Assembly (NCBI GenBank): GCA_028690035.1
Contig: JAQVCA010000007.1
Span: forward strand, 151,965 to 215,964
Direction: 5' to 3'
Length of the DNA stretch: 64,000 nt
Source: Comamonas sp.
GTDB lineage: Bacteria; Pseudomonadota; Gammaproteobacteria; Burkholderiales; Burkholderiaceae_C
Positions within the stretch are counted from its first letter, which is position 1. The number at the start of each line of letters is the position of its first letter. The notes below the pieces were generated by a model. It saw only the letters and a list, made by a program, of their open reading frames with translations, was not told the DNA's origin and searched no databases. Shown one piece after another: positions 42,501 to 51,282 of this stretch. The position numbers and the translations under genes were made by a program.

Positions 42501-43328
42501 ATGACTCCCCCCGTTTTGCAAGCGCGCTACGGCGCCCAAGCCCCCGCTGTCTCCCTGCCCCATCTGCCCGCTCTGGATGCCATGTTGCACCACCGCACGG
42601 TGCGCCACTTTCTGGGCGATGCTTTGCCCGAGCACACCATCGAGACGCTGGTGGCGGCGGCGCAATCGGCGCCGACCTCATCCAACCTGCAAACCTGGAG
42701 CGTGATTGCGGTCGAGTCGCAAGCGCGCCGCGACCAGCTGGCACAGCTGGTGGGCCAGCAAAAGCACCTGAGCGCTGCGCCGCTGGTGCTGGTGTGGCTG
42801 GCCGATCTGTCGCGCATTGAGCGCCTGGGGCAGGCCCAGGGCCGTGATCCTGCGGGCCTGCACTACCTGGACACCTTCCTCATGGCGGTGATCGATGCCA
42901 CCTTGGCAGCGCAAAACGCCGTGGTGGCGGCCGAGGCCATGGGCCTGGGCACTTGCTACATCGGTGGCATGCGCAACCAGCCGGAGCAGGTCGCCCAGGT
43001 GCTGGGTACGCCGCGCCAGGTGTTTCCCGTGTTTGGCCTGGTGGTGGGGCACCCCGATCCGGCCCGCCCGGCCGCCATCAAGCCGCGCCTGCCGCAAAGC
43101 GCCGTGCTGCACCGCGAGCAGTACCACGTGCCTGCCACAGCGCAAGAAGAAATTGGTGATTACAACGCAGCGTTGGCCGCTTTCATGCGCGCTCAGGGCA
43201 TGCCCGAGGTGGACTGGAGCACCCAGGTGGTCGATCGCCTGATGACGCCGGAATCGCTGTCTGGCCGCCATCGCCTGTACGAAGCCTTGCGCAATGCAGG
43301 TTTTGGCTATACCGATATCGACGGCTGA
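42501..43328 (+). CDS. NfsA-like oxygen-insensitive NAD(P)H nitroreductase family protein
   Basis: FMN-binding nitroreductase-fold protein of 275 residues. HRTVRHFLGDALPEHTIETLVAAAQSAPTSSNLQTWSVIAV shows the FMN-binding Arg and the Ser-Ser-Asn segment of the family. AEAMGLGTCYIGGMRNQPEQV and VFPVFGLVVGHPD are the characteristic central loop and strand of the NfsA/FRP group. It could reduce flavins, quinones or nitroaromatics. It is tucked between msrP and msrQ, its stop two bases from the msrQ ATG, so it is co-transcribed with methionine-sulfoxide repair genes. A role in supplying reduced flavin or electrons to that system is an inference. Confidence 0.85.
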   Translation: MTPPVLQARYGAQAPAVSLPHLPALDAMLHHRTVRHFLGDALPEHTIETLVAAAQSAPTSSNLQTWSVIAVESQARRDQLAQLVGQQKHLSAAPLVLVWLADLSRIERLGQAQGRDPAGLHYLDTFLMAVIDATLAAQNAVVAAEAMGLGTCYIGGMRNQPEQVAQVLGTPRQVFPVFGLVVGHPDPARPAAIKPRLPQSAVLHREQYHVPATAQEEIGDYNAALAAFMRAQGMPEVDWSTQVVDRLMTPESLSGRHRLYEALRNAGFGYTDIDG

Positions 43329-43330
43329 CC

Positions 43331-44044
43331 ATGGGCAGCGCCCCCCTTGCCCGCTGGTCCCCGCTGCTGTTGCACCGCGCCACCAAACCGGTGGTGTGGC
43401 TGCTGTGTCTGGCACCGCTGGCCTGGATGGTGGTGGCCTTGCTGACCGATCGGTTGGGGCCCAATCCTGCTGAAGCGCTGATCCGCAGCAGCGGCGATTG
43501 GGCACTGCGCGGTCTGTGTCTGGCGCTGGCGATCACGCCGCTGCGCCAGGCGCTGGGGCTGACGCCGTTGGCGCGGTTGCGCCGCTTGATCGGGCTGTTT
43601 GCGTTTTTCTATGCCGCGCTGCATGCCCTGTGCTACCTCTGGCTGGACATGGGTTGGCTGTGGGACGATGCGCTGCAGGATGTGCTGCAGCGCCCCTTTA
43701 TTCTGGTGGGGGCCTTGGCATTGCTGGTGCTGCTGGCCCTGGCACTGACCTCGCCCCAGCGCGTGCTGCAGGCGCTGGGCGCACGCCGCTGGCAGCGCCT
43801 GCATCTGGGTATTCATGCCGCAGCCTGGCTGGCATTGCTGCATTTTTACTGGATGCGTCTGGGCAAAAACCTGTGGGCAGAGGTGGCGGTGTACGCCACC
43901 ATCGTGCTGCTGCTGCAGGGCTGGCGGGTGTTCAAAAAGCGTGCCCGACACTGGCCAGCACCTGCAGGGGGCCTGTCTGGCGAATCAGATCGACCTGCTC
44001 GGGCTGGCGCACGTAGAGGGTGCCACCAAACGACAGGGCGTTGA
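43331..44044 (+). CDS. msrQ: Haem-binding membrane subunit MsrQ
   Basis: Inner-membrane b-type haem protein of 237 residues that passes electrons from a flavin reductase to MsrP. About six hydrophobic segments are seen, with the ferric-reductase-like pattern LRRLIGLFAFFYAALHALCYL and WQRLHLGIHAAAWLALLHFY, which carry the haem-ligating histidines. The last 40 residues (KKRARHWPAPAGGLSGESDRP onward) are not membrane-like and overlap the 3' end of the opposite-strand adenylyltransferase gene by 113 bases. That tail may result from a lost earlier stop. The start follows the nitroreductase stop by two bases. Confidence 0.88.
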   Translation: MGSAPLARWSPLLLHRATKPVVWLLCLAPLAWMVVALLTDRLGPNPAEALIRSSGDWALRGLCLALAITPLRQALGLTPLARLRRLIGLFAFFYAALHALCYLWLDMGWLWDDALQDVLQRPFILVGALALLVLLALALTSPQRVLQALGARRWQRLHLGIHAAAWLALLHFYWMRLGKNLWAEVAVYATIVLLLQGWRVFKKRARHWPAPAGGLSGESDRPARAGARRGCHQTTGR

Positions 44045-44846
44045 TGGAAATGCCCTCAAAGTGCTCTTGGCTGCGCGGCACCACCAGCATCCAGCCGTGG
44101 CCCACCAGCAGATTGAAGGAGGGTAGCAATCCATCGGCACCGGGCTGCAGGCCCAGCTGGTCGCGTGCCTGGGTGTAGGCGCTGAGCATGGCGTCTGCGC
44201 TGACATCGGGGGGCACGCCGGGGCCGACGGGCACCTTCAGCAGGGCATGGGCCATGGTCAGGGCCGGGTGCCGGTACACCGTATGGGCCACGGCGTCTGT
44301 GGGCAGGTCGGCGGCCCACTGCGCCAGAGAGGCATTGCCGGGCTCTGCCGGAATCCATTGCACATGCTTGTGGCGCTGGCTGGCACCTGCGGGCGCGCCG
44401 CCGTTGTAAAAGCCCAGGCCGCCCAGGGTGCAGAGCAGCTGGGCCAGCACCTCAAAATCGCACCGTTCCAAGGGGGTCAGTTGCTCGGCAAAGGTGCGCC
44501 GTGCCAGCACCAAGTGGTGCAAGCAGACCGGAAACTTGTTCAACACGATGGTGTGCTGCGTGCCGATGGGGCCGACGGTGAGCGCTGGATCGGGGTTCAG
44601 AAACGGGTTGAAATTGGGGTCGCGCGGCCCGCCGGGCAACACGACGCTGCTGGTGGTGTGGTCTGCCACTGGTGCTGCGGCGGCTTTGGCCGCATCCTTG
44701 CGCGCCAGGGCCTCGGCCCAGCGCACGATGAAGCGCAGGCCGTGCTGTGTGACCTCAGTCTCGCTGGTCTGCAGGGGGCTGAGCGCGCCGCTGGCCAGGG
44801 CGCTGTCGGTGCGGCTGCGAATGGCTGCCATCCAGTCGGGTTGCAT
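43932..44846 (-). CDS. Ap4A phosphorylase / ATP adenylyltransferase-like protein
   Basis: Protein of 304 residues from the HIT superfamily branch that cleaves diadenosine tetraphosphate to ADP and ATP using phosphate. GGLGFYNGGAPAGASQRHKHVQW holds the His-x-His-x-Gln active-site triad of the family. PRDPNFNPFLNPDPALTV and HTIVLNKFPVCLHHLVLAR are the nucleotide-binding segments. A C-terminal half with VPRSQEHFEGISINALSFGGTLYVR completes the ATP-adenylyltransferase C-terminal domain. The start MQPDWMAAI has GGAG upstream. Its last 113 bases run antisense to msrQ. Diadenosine polyphosphates mark stress; regulation is not visible. Confidence 0.85.
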   Translation of the reverse strand: MQPDWMAAIRSRTDSALASGALSPLQTSETEVTQHGLRFIVRWAEALARKDAAKAAAAPVADHTTSSVVLPGGPRDPNFNPFLNPDPALTVGPIGTQHTIVLNKFPVCLHHLVLARRTFAEQLTPLERCDFEVLAQLLCTLGGLGFYNGGAPAGASQRHKHVQWIPAEPGNASLAQWAADLPTDAVAHTVYRHPALTMAHALLKVPVGPGVPPDVSADAMLSAYTQARDQLGLQPGADGLLPSFNLLVGHGWMLVVPRSQEHFEGISINALSFGGTLYVRQPEQVDLIRQTGPLQVLASVGHAF

Positions 44847-44964
44847 GGGTCTGTCTCCTCTGTCCAAAACGCCCCATGCTACAGGCGCGCATCGGCCCCG
44901 ATGGAGCGCCCGTCTGGTTACTTTCCCGGATTGTGCGTGCTGCAAAAACCGCGTGCTGTGCGTT

Positions 44965-45579
44965 TCACCAGGACACAGGCAAGGTCACGATGCTGTCCCA
45001 GTCCATGCCGGGCAGACTATCGTGGTGCGCCACCAGCACCCAGCGCGGCAGGGCGGTGTGGGCGATGTGCTCGGCCAAGGCGTCCAAGGCCCGCCCCAGA
45101 TATTGGATCGAAGCCCAATCCAGCCCGGCATCGGGCGCATCGAGCACGGTGATGGACGCGCCACTGGCCAGGGCGGCGGCTTGCCAGAACTTGCGCCGCG
45201 TGCCGGTGGACAGCTGCAGCCAAGTCTTGTCCAGATGCGGCGCCAGACTCAGGCCCTGCACATGCTGTTGCCAGGCGTCAGCGCTCCAGTGGGGCCAGCG
45301 TTGCTGCTGGTCTGCGAGCCAGTCGGTGATACGCTGCTGCGGCTGGTGGCTGGGTGGTGGTGCGCTGCACACCTGCGCTTGGTAAGTGGCACTGGCGCAG
45401 ACCCAGTCGCCACAGTGCAGCCGTGCCGGAGCAGGGGGTCTTTGCAGGCCCAGCAGCCAAGGCAGCAGGCGGTGCTTGGCGTCATCGCCTTCATCGAGCA
45501 GCAGGTGGACGCCGGGGTGCAGGGCCGCATCGGGGGCTACATCGGGCGGCAGGTGCTGCCAGCGCAGTTCTGGAACCAT
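44965..45579 (-). CDS. Degenerate ABC-type ATPase, probably inactive
   Basis: Protein of 204 residues that aligns in layout with ABC ATPases but lacks catalytic residues. The P-loop position reads DEGDDAKHR (29-37): the Lys is kept, while the glycines and Ser/Thr are gone. The signature motif is LSTGTRRK (123-130). Walker B is ITVLDAPDAGLD (143-154), with Ala148 where the catalytic Glu should be. The H-loop VLVAHHD is present at 181-187. It is too short for an importer plus permease, and no ABC permease gene is adjacent. It is presumably a pseudo-ATPase with a structural or regulatory role. It follows the Aer-like gene on the same strand. Confidence 0.68.
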   Translation of the reverse strand: MVPELRWQHLPPDVAPDAALHPGVHLLLDEGDDAKHRLLPWLLGLQRPPAPARLHCGDWVCASATYQAQVCSAPPPSHQPQQRITDWLADQQQRWPHWSADAWQQHVQGLSLAPHLDKTWLQLSTGTRRKFWQAAALASGASITVLDAPDAGLDWASIQYLGRALDALAEHIAHTALPRWVLVAHHDSLPGMDWDSIVTLPVSW

Positions 45580-45589
45580 AAAAGTTTAG

Positions 45590-45655
45590 AAGAAAAGTGG
45601 CTTTTGGCCTTGTGTAGCAAGCGCGAGCAGCTATTTATTTCATAAAGAAAAGACT
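45590..45655. repeat. Palindromic repeat element copy 12, carrying the aer-like stop
   Basis: Contains GTAGCAAGCGCGAGCAGCTA followed by TTTATTTCATAAAG. Read leftward, TTATGAAATAAATAGCTGCT carries the TGA stop of the chemoreceptor gene, just as other copies supply stops elsewhere. Confidence 0.65.
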
Positions 45656-47202
45656 TCCAGCGTGCGGCGCAGGACGCTGGTGCTGTGGTCCATTTCACGG
45701 GCAGATTGGGCATAGGCGTCGGCCACGCGGGCGTTGTCCTGGGTGACTTGGTCCAGATTGCTGAGGGCGGCATTGATCTGCGCCAGTCCGGCGCTTTGCT
45801 CGGCGGTGGTGTTCACCATGGTGTGGATGTGGGTGCTGATGCTGTGTACTGCTTGCACGGTCTGCTCAATAGAGCCACCGGCCTGCTGCATGTGTGTGGC
45901 GCTGTCGCTGATGTGCTGGGTGGAGCGGGCAATGAGCTGTCGAATCTCTCCGGCGGCCTGGGCGCTGTGCTGGGCCAAGGAGCGCACTTCGCTGGCGACC
46001 ACGGCAAAGCCTCGGCCTTGCTCCCCGGCGCGCGCGGCTTCCACGGCGGCGTTCAGGGCCAGGATGTTGGTCTGAAACGCAATGCTTTCGATGGTGGAGA
46101 TGATCTGCCCCATCTGGCGCGAGGACTGCTGCAGCCCCCGCACTTGGGCACCTGCCGTTTGCATGACCTGCCCGCTGACCGCAGCCAAGTTGGCACTGTG
46201 CTGTGTTTGCTGCTGGATTTCTTGGGCCTCTTTCTGCGATTGCGCCACGGTCTGCGTCAGCTGCTCCATGGCGCTGGCCGTTTCCTGCAGATCCTGCGCC
46301 TGACGGTCGGTGCGTGCTGCCAGGTGGTCGGCACCGGTGGTCAGATTGCGGGCCAGGGTGTTGAAGCCGTCGATCTCGTGCTTGGCATCGTGGATGACGG
46401 CGCGCAAATTGATGTGGATGCGCCGCAACCGCTCCAACAGTAGGCCCATGGGGTGTGGCGGCAGATCGTTCTTGGGCAATGGGTCAGACAGGTGGCCGCT
46501 GGCAATGTGGCCCGCCAGGATTTGGATGGTGTGCAGCGGCAGGGTAACGCGCGTGTGCAGATGCAGCAGCCCGGCGGTGTACAAGCCCAGCAGCAGGGTG
46601 GCCAGCAAGGCAAGCTGCCAGGGCGCTGTCCAGCCTATGAGGGGAAACAGCAGTGCCAGCACCAGGGCAGGCAATTGCAGCACGGCCTGACGCTGGGTGA
46701 TGGAGGCGCGCTGCAGCTTGCCCCACTGGTTGCGCCAGCCACGGTGGCGGATGCGCCCGCCATGCAGGCTAACGCTGGGGGAGGGGCGCCCACGCTCAGC
46801 CGCGATACGGGCATAGAGCACTTCAGCCTCCTGCACCTCCTGCACGCTGGGGCAGGTACGCACGGACATATAACCCACAGGCTTGCTGCCCTGTATCATG
46901 GGCGTGACGTAGGCGCGCACCCAGTAATGGCGTCCGTCCTTGCGTAGGTTTTTCACCATGCCCTGCCAAGCACGGCCATGCCCGATGGTGGCCCACAGAT
47001 CCTTGAAGGCCTCAGGCGGCATGTCTGGGTGGCGCACGATGCTGTGCGGCTGTCCCATCAGCTCGGCTTTGCTGTAGCCGCTGACTTCTTCAAATGCAGC
47101 ATTGCAGTGGGTAATGCGCCCTTGCTTGTCGGTGGTGGACATGAGCAAGAGGTGCTCCTCAAACAGGTAGGCTGTGTGTGCGCTGGCAGGTGCGGTAGGC
47201 AT
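45640..47202 (-). CDS. Aer-like PAS-domain methyl-accepting chemoreceptor
   Basis: Transducer of 520 residues. Residues about 15-120 form a PAS domain ([46 protein letters not shown]) of the Aer type, which senses redox state through bound FAD. A hydrophobic segment pair around [15 protein letters not shown] and [15 protein letters not shown] anchors it without a large periplasmic domain. A HAMP-like part follows. The signalling domain has the conserved hairpin tip [41 protein letters not shown]. Residue spacing around the tip suits a short-class MCP. The last codons (VFSL) and the TGA stop lie in a palindromic repeat. It faces the same way as the CobD-like gene upstream. A CheW-fusion gene lies about 8 kb away, which may be related. 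Confidence 0.92.
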   Translation of the reverse strand: MPTAPASAHTAYLFEEHLLLMSTTDKQGRITHCNAAFEEVSGYSKAELMGQPHSIVRHPDMPPEAFKDLWATIGHGRAWQGMVKNLRKDGRHYWVRAYVTPMIQGSKPVGYMSVRTCPSVQEVQEAEVLYARIAAERGRPSPSVSLHGGRIRHRGWRNQWGKLQRASITQRQAVLQLPALVLALLFPLIGWTAPWQLALLATLLLGLYTAGLLHLHTRVTLPLHTIQILAGHIASGHLSDPLPKNDLPPHPMGLLLERLRRIHINLRAVIHDAKHEIDGFNTLARNLTTGADHLAARTDRQAQDLQETASAMEQLTQTVAQSQKEAQEIQQQTQHSANLAAVSGQVMQTAGAQVRGLQQSSRQMGQIISTIESIAFQTNILALNAAVEAARAGEQGRGFAVVASEVRSLAQHSAQAAGEIRQLIARSTQHISDSATHMQQAGGSIEQTVQAVHSISTHIHTMVNTTAEQSAGLAQINAALSNLDQVTQDNARVADAYAQSAREMDHSTSVLRRTLEVFSL

Positions 47203-47341
47203 GGGAGCGAAGAGGGGGCAATGAAGCCAGCAAGATACCATTGATCGTGCAGTCCAACTCCTAGGGGTAGTGCGCTTGCTTGACGCATCTCAAGGGAGCC
47301 GGATCTCTGTGCCGTGCGCTTGCTGCGCAGGCCGGCCCGCA

Positions 47342-48316
47342 TTACCCCAGCAGGCGCCCTACCGTGAGCACCGCCAGCAGCAGCAGCCACACGGCCACCA
47401 AGCGCCACACCAGTCCCACCATGCTGTGCAGGTGTGCAAACTCCGGCGTTTGCCCTTCGGTGTAAGCGCTGTCTTGTGGTGCTTCTGGAGTACCAAAATC
47501 CATATCGGCGCGCGGCTGCAGACTTGGGCCACTCAAGCGCACATGCAGTGCCCCAGCTGCGGCGGCAACGATGATGCCGTCGTTGTCCTCTGGTGCCGTG
47601 CTGGCATGCTGGCGCCAACCGACGATGGCATCCTCAAAGCTGCCCACCATGGCCATACCAATGGCCGTCAAGCGCGCAGGCAGCCAGTCGATCCACGACC
47701 ACGCCTGCCGGGTGACGCGTTGCAGCGGTACGCTGACCGGAGCTGCTCCTGCAATGGTGTGGTGCGACCATTGGCGTGAGAGGTATTCTGCCGTGCGGTA
47801 CAGCACCGCCCCTGCAGGCCCTAAACCCACGAGCATCAATGCCGTGAACCAGAAAAACACCCCAAAGACATGCCGGTGTGCCTGCACGATGCCATAGGCC
47901 AGCACATGGCGCAGCAGCTCGGTGCGTGTGAGTGTCCGGATGTCCATCTGGCGCCAGTAGGCGAAGGCTTGGTGGGCGGTGGCGTCGTCGTCGTCGGCCA
48001 GGGCATCGCGGATGCTGGTGAAGTGGTGGCTGAATTGGCGAAACCCCACCGTCAAGTACAAGACGGCCACGTTCCAGAGCAAGGCCAGGGGCCAGCCAAT
48101 CCAATGCAGCAGCGCCAGATACACACCGCTAGCAAAAGCCACCGGCACCAGCAGGGCAATGGCCCAGGTGAGCCAAGGTTCACCGGCTGGGCCATCGTCG
48201 AAACTGCGACGTACGGAAACGGCCCAGGCTTTCAAGCCGTCGTGGGCAGGGTTGTCACGGGGCAGGGGGCGCGCCTGCTCCAGCATCAGGGCAAACAGGA
48301 TGGCAAAGAAACTCAT
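47342..48316 (-). CDS. CobD/CbiB-family membrane protein
   Basis: Inner-membrane protein of 324 residues. MSFFAILFALMLEQARPL starts the family pattern, and further membrane segments are WAIALLVPVAFASGVYLALLHW, VFGVFFWFTALMLVGLGPAGAVLYR and, at the C-terminus, WRLVAVWLLLLAVL. VLYRTAEYLSRQW and SWIDWLPARLTAIGMAMVG match AmpE/CobD superfamily segments. True CobD attaches aminopropanol in cobalamin synthesis. No other cob gene lies here, so it could be an AmpE-like regulator of cell-wall amidase signalling. It lies just downstream of the nudL-like gene and may share its transcript. Function is inferred. Confidence 0.72.
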   Translation of the reverse strand: MSFFAILFALMLEQARPLPRDNPAHDGLKAWAVSVRRSFDDGPAGEPWLTWAIALLVPVAFASGVYLALLHWIGWPLALLWNVAVLYLTVGFRQFSHHFTSIRDALADDDDATAHQAFAYWRQMDIRTLTRTELLRHVLAYGIVQAHRHVFGVFFWFTALMLVGLGPAGAVLYRTAEYLSRQWSHHTIAGAAPVSVPLQRVTRQAWSWIDWLPARLTAIGMAMVGSFEDAIVGWRQHASTAPEDNDGIIVAAAAGALHVRLSGPSLQPRADMDFGTPEAPQDSAYTEGQTPEFAHLHSMVGLVWRLVAVWLLLLAVLTVGRLLG

Positions 48317-48364
48317 GCGGGCATCATAGCGGCCAGGGTGGGCTGGCTTGTGGGTGGCGGTGGC

Positions 48365-49099
48365 TCAAGCGGCCATGAAACGGTACAGATTTCGCAGCAT
48401 GCCTGCTGTGGCGCCCCAGATAAAGTGCTCTTTTTGGCCATCCTGGTAGGGCATGGCAAACCATTCGCGCATTTGGCCTTGCCAGTGCATGCGGTGGCGC
48501 TGGTGGTTGGCTGGGTTGAGCAAAAAGGACAGCGGCACTTCAAACACCTGTGCTACCTCGTCGGGATTGGGCTGCAGAGGTTGTGGCGTAATCAGAGCGA
48601 CCACGGGTGTGACGGCAAAGGCCGAACCGGTGGTGTACAGCGGCAGGCTGCCCAGCACTTCGGTACGTTCGGGCAGCAGGCCGACTTCTTCCCAGGCTTC
48701 GCGCAGCGCGGTGGCAATGGCATCGCTGTCTTGCGGGTCGCTGCGCCCACCCGGAAAAGCCACCTGCCCCGAGTGGCTGGACAGGCGATGGCTGCGCTGG
48801 GTGAGTAGTACGCGCAGCCCATCGTCGTGCTGTACTAGGGGCATGAGCACCGCAGCTGCTGCTAGGGGACGCTGTGTGAACGCCGGTTCGCCACGCAGCT
48901 CAGGCTGCCATGGCGGTGGCGCAGCAAACCGGGTGCGCAGCGCCTGCGCCGTCTGCGCCCGTGTCGGGATGCTGGGCAGATGGTGGTCGCGCCCATGGAT
49001 GGGGACTTGGCGCGGGTCAAAAGGCGGAATGCCCACCGCCCCTGAGGTGGGTACAGCCGGGCGCTGAACGGGAGGAGGCATGGGACATGCTTTCTGCAT
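48365..49099 (-). CDS. CoA pyrophosphatase of the Nudix NudL type
   Basis: Protein of 244 residues that hydrolyses CoA to 3',5'-ADP and phosphopantetheine. LLTQRSHRLSSHSGQVAFPGG is the CoA-pyrophosphatase signature before the Nudix box GGRSDPQDSDAIATALREAWEEVGLL. The box matches the family except that Asp replaces the first Glu. The C-terminal segment FLLNPANHQRHRMHWQGQ is also typical. The start is inferred: ATG at 49099 gives a natural N-terminus and lies clear of the rplS terminator, and a second ATG follows six codons later. It is downstream of the translation operon, which is closed off by that terminator, and upstream of the CobD-like gene. Confidence 0.85.
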   Translation of the reverse strand: MQKACPMPPPVQRPAVPTSGAVGIPPFDPRQVPIHGRDHHLPSIPTRAQTAQALRTRFAAPPPWQPELRGEPAFTQRPLAAAAVLMPLVQHDDGLRVLLTQRSHRLSSHSGQVAFPGGRSDPQDSDAIATALREAWEEVGLLPERTEVLGSLPLYTTGSAFAVTPVVALITPQPLQPNPDEVAQVFEVPLSFLLNPANHQRHRMHWQGQMREWFAMPYQDGQKEHFIWGATAGMLRNLYRFMAA

Positions 49100-49158
49100 C
49101 GAAAAAAGGCCGCTGCGGCTCAGTGGGGGATGCCATACCGCAGGCACAGGTGAGGGGC

Positions 49159-49195
49159 AAAAAAAAGCCGCCACAGCAAAACTGTAGCGGCTTTT
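49159..49195 (-). terminator. Rho-independent terminator of the rpsP-rplS operon
   Basis: On the minus strand AAAAGCCGCTACAG and CTGTGGCGGCTTTT pair with one mismatch around a 5-base loop, followed by a T-run, 35 bases after the rplS stop. Confidence 0.88.
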
Positions 49196-49229
49196 GTGCG
49201 CGCAGCAAGGCGTGCGTGGGCTTTTGCCT

Positions 49230-49631
49230 TTATTCGGCAGCAGCCTCGGCAACTGCAGCCACAGCAGCGGCTTTGCGCTGGGGCAGTTTTTCCTTGATAC
49301 GTGCTTTCTTGCCGGTCAGGCCGCGCAGGTAGTACAGCTTGGCGCGACGCACGTCACCACGGCGCTTGACTTCGATCTTGGCGATCAGGGGCGAGTAGGT
49401 TTGGAAGGTACGTTCCACGCCTTCGCCATTGGAAATCTTGCGCACGATAAAGCCGCTGTTCAGACCACGGTTGCGTTTGGCAATCACCACACCTTCGTAA
49501 GCCTGAACGCGCTTGCGGTTGCCTTCAACGACATTGACGCTGACGATCACGGTGTCGCCGGGGTTGAAGTCGGGGATGGTCTTGTTCAGACGAGCAATTT
49601 CTTCTTGCTCCAGGGTTTGAATCAGATTCAT
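49230..49631 (-). CDS. rplS: 50S ribosomal protein L19
   Basis: Ribosomal protein of 133 residues bridging the large and small subunits. [14 protein letters not shown] is the canonical N-terminus, followed by [34 protein letters not shown] and [11 protein letters not shown]. The C-terminal stretch from [12 protein letters not shown] onward is an Ala/Glu-rich extension of about 20 residues common in this group. Start choice rests on family conservation; longer in-frame starts exist. Last gene of rpsP-rimM-trmD-rplS, with a terminator right behind it. Confidence 0.96.
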   Translation of the reverse strand: MNLIQTLEQEEIARLNKTIPDFNPGDTVIVSVNVVEGNRKRVQAYEGVVIAKRNRGLNSGFIVRKISNGEGVERTFQTYSPLIAKIEVKRRGDVRRAKLYYLRGLTGKKARIKEKLPQRKAAAVAAVAEAAAE

Positions 49632-49759
49632 GAGGCTATCCATCTCGATCGTGTCCGCGCCACAATTGGCAAGCGCCGGGATTGGCGCCATAGGTTGCAC
49701 TCACCATGGTGCAACGGCCGGATAGAGGATCAAAGAACCCAGCATTATAGCTGGTCGGA

Positions 49760-50524
49760 TTATTTTTCCAAGGTTTTCAAGAGGTGTTCGTCGCGGACGG
49801 TGAGCAGGCCCTGGGCACGGGCACGCTCCAGCAGCTCGGGGCGGTGCTGTGCGGTCAGCGCCAAACTTTGGGTGCGGCGCCACTCGGCAATTTGTGCGTG
49901 GTGGCCCGACAGCAGCGGTGAGGGCACACTGCGCCCTTGCCACACCTCAGGGCGGGTGTAGTGCGGGCAATCGAGCAGGCCATCGAGTGCCGGATTAAAA
50001 CTGTCCTGCTGAAAGCTGCCTGCATCGTTGAGCACGCCCGGCTGCAGGCGCGTGATGGCGTCCAGCAGCACCAGCGCGGCCAGCTCGCCACCGGAGAGTA
50101 CAAAGTCGCCCAGGCTGATCTGGTGCGTGACGTTGGCATCGATAAAGCGCTGGTCCATGCCCTCATAGCGCCCGCACAGCAAGATGGCGCCCGGGCTTTC
50201 GCTCCACTGTGCCACCACGCTGTGCGTGAGCGTCGTGCCGATCGGCGAGAACAGCACCACGGGGGCAGGTTCGGCTTCGCCCGCCTCGGCGCGGGCCACG
50301 CGGATGGCATCCAGGCAGCGCTGCAGCGGTTCGGCCATCATCACCATGCCCGGGCCGCCGCCAAAGGGGCGGTCATCGACGCGGCGGTAGTTGCCCTCGG
50401 CGTGGTCGCGTGGGTTCCACAGGTGCATCTGTACCTGGCCGCTGCTGTAGGCGCGGCGCGTCACACCGCTTTCCAGAAACGGCGTGAACAGTTCGGGGAA
50501 CAGGGTCAGGATGTCAAAGCGCAT
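49760..50524 (-). CDS. trmD: tRNA (guanine37-N1)-methyltransferase
   Basis: SPOUT-class enzyme of 254 residues that methylates G37 of several tRNAs to prevent frameshifting, using S-adenosylmethionine. FDILTLFPELFTPFLESGVTRRA opens the protein. ILLCGRYEGMDQRFIDANV and ISLGDFVLSGGELAALVLLDAITR form the trefoil-knot SAM site, and CPHYTRPEVWQGRSVPSPLLSGHHAQI ends the catalytic part. The length is the family norm. It follows rimM by 47 bases in the classic operon. Confidence 0.96.
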   Translation of the reverse strand: MRFDILTLFPELFTPFLESGVTRRAYSSGQVQMHLWNPRDHAEGNYRRVDDRPFGGGPGMVMMAEPLQRCLDAIRVARAEAGEAEPAPVVLFSPIGTTLTHSVVAQWSESPGAILLCGRYEGMDQRFIDANVTHQISLGDFVLSGGELAALVLLDAITRLQPGVLNDAGSFQQDSFNPALDGLLDCPHYTRPEVWQGRSVPSPLLSGHHAQIAEWRRTQSLALTAQHRPELLERARAQGLLTVRDEHLLKTLEK

Positions 50525-50571
50525 GGTGGGCAGGCCCAGGCATGCTGTGCCTGGTGCAATCGTTCAGAAAA

Positions 50572-51147
50572 TCAGTAATCGGGTTGCCAGTCGGCGGTGA
50601 TGGTTTTGCCGGGCAGATCCACGTGGTCGATGTAGGCATCGACAAATGGGATCATGCGCTCCAGCTCTTTGCCATCTTCGCCCATGTAGGCCACCACCAG
50701 CACCGTCTGTGGGCCGGTGCTGAGCAGGTCTTTGACCGAGCCCAGATGCAGCCCCTCACGGTTGCGCACGGTCAAGCCAAGCAGATCGACCCAGTAGTAC
50801 TCGCCCTCATCGGCCTGGGGGAAATGCTCGCGCGCGATAAAGATGCGCGCACCACGCAGGGCCTCGGCGGCGTTGCGGTCGGTCACAACGGGGGATGTGG
50901 CCACCAGGCCATCGCCATGCCAGCGCACCTGCTGGATGGGTAATGTGGCTGTGCCAGTGAAGGTTTTGGCCCCTTTTTCTGCAGGCTGCAAAAACCAGCT
51001 GGGCGCATGCATCAGCGCCTGTGGGTCGCTGCTGTGGGCGATCAGCTTGAACCAGCCTTTGATGCCCCAGGCATCGGCGATGCGGCCCACTTCGACGGCG
51101 TCGGCAGGCAAGGTGGCAGGGGTTAGGGTGGGGAGAGCAGCAGTCAT
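50572..51147 (-). CDS. rimM: Ribosome maturation factor RimM
   Basis: Cytosolic factor of 191 residues that binds ribosomal protein S19 and helps mature the 30S head. VEVGRIADAWGIKGWFKLIAHS is the N-terminal RimM barrel, and GEYYWVDLLGLTVRNREGLHLG starts the PRC-barrel-like C-terminal domain ending IPFVDAYIDHVDLPGKTI. The start MTAALPTLTPAT was preferred because the longer frame would reach back toward the rpsP end and be unconserved. The length matches family members with a short Thr/Ala-rich tail. Confidence 0.94.
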   Translation of the reverse strand: MTAALPTLTPATLPADAVEVGRIADAWGIKGWFKLIAHSSDPQALMHAPSWFLQPAEKGAKTFTGTATLPIQQVRWHGDGLVATSPVVTDRNAAEALRGARIFIAREHFPQADEGEYYWVDLLGLTVRNREGLHLGSVKDLLSTGPQTVLVVAYMGEDGKELERMIPFVDAYIDHVDLPGKTITADWQPDY

Positions 51148-51282
51148 GGCAGGCAGACGGGAGAGGGGCAAGACAAAGCGAAGGGCGGCAGCGGCCAGAG
51201 GGACTGATCGCAGCGGCGCGCCCATGAAAAACGGGCTCCGTCAGACATGCCAACGAAGCCCGTGGTGTGCAGTGCGCAGTGC

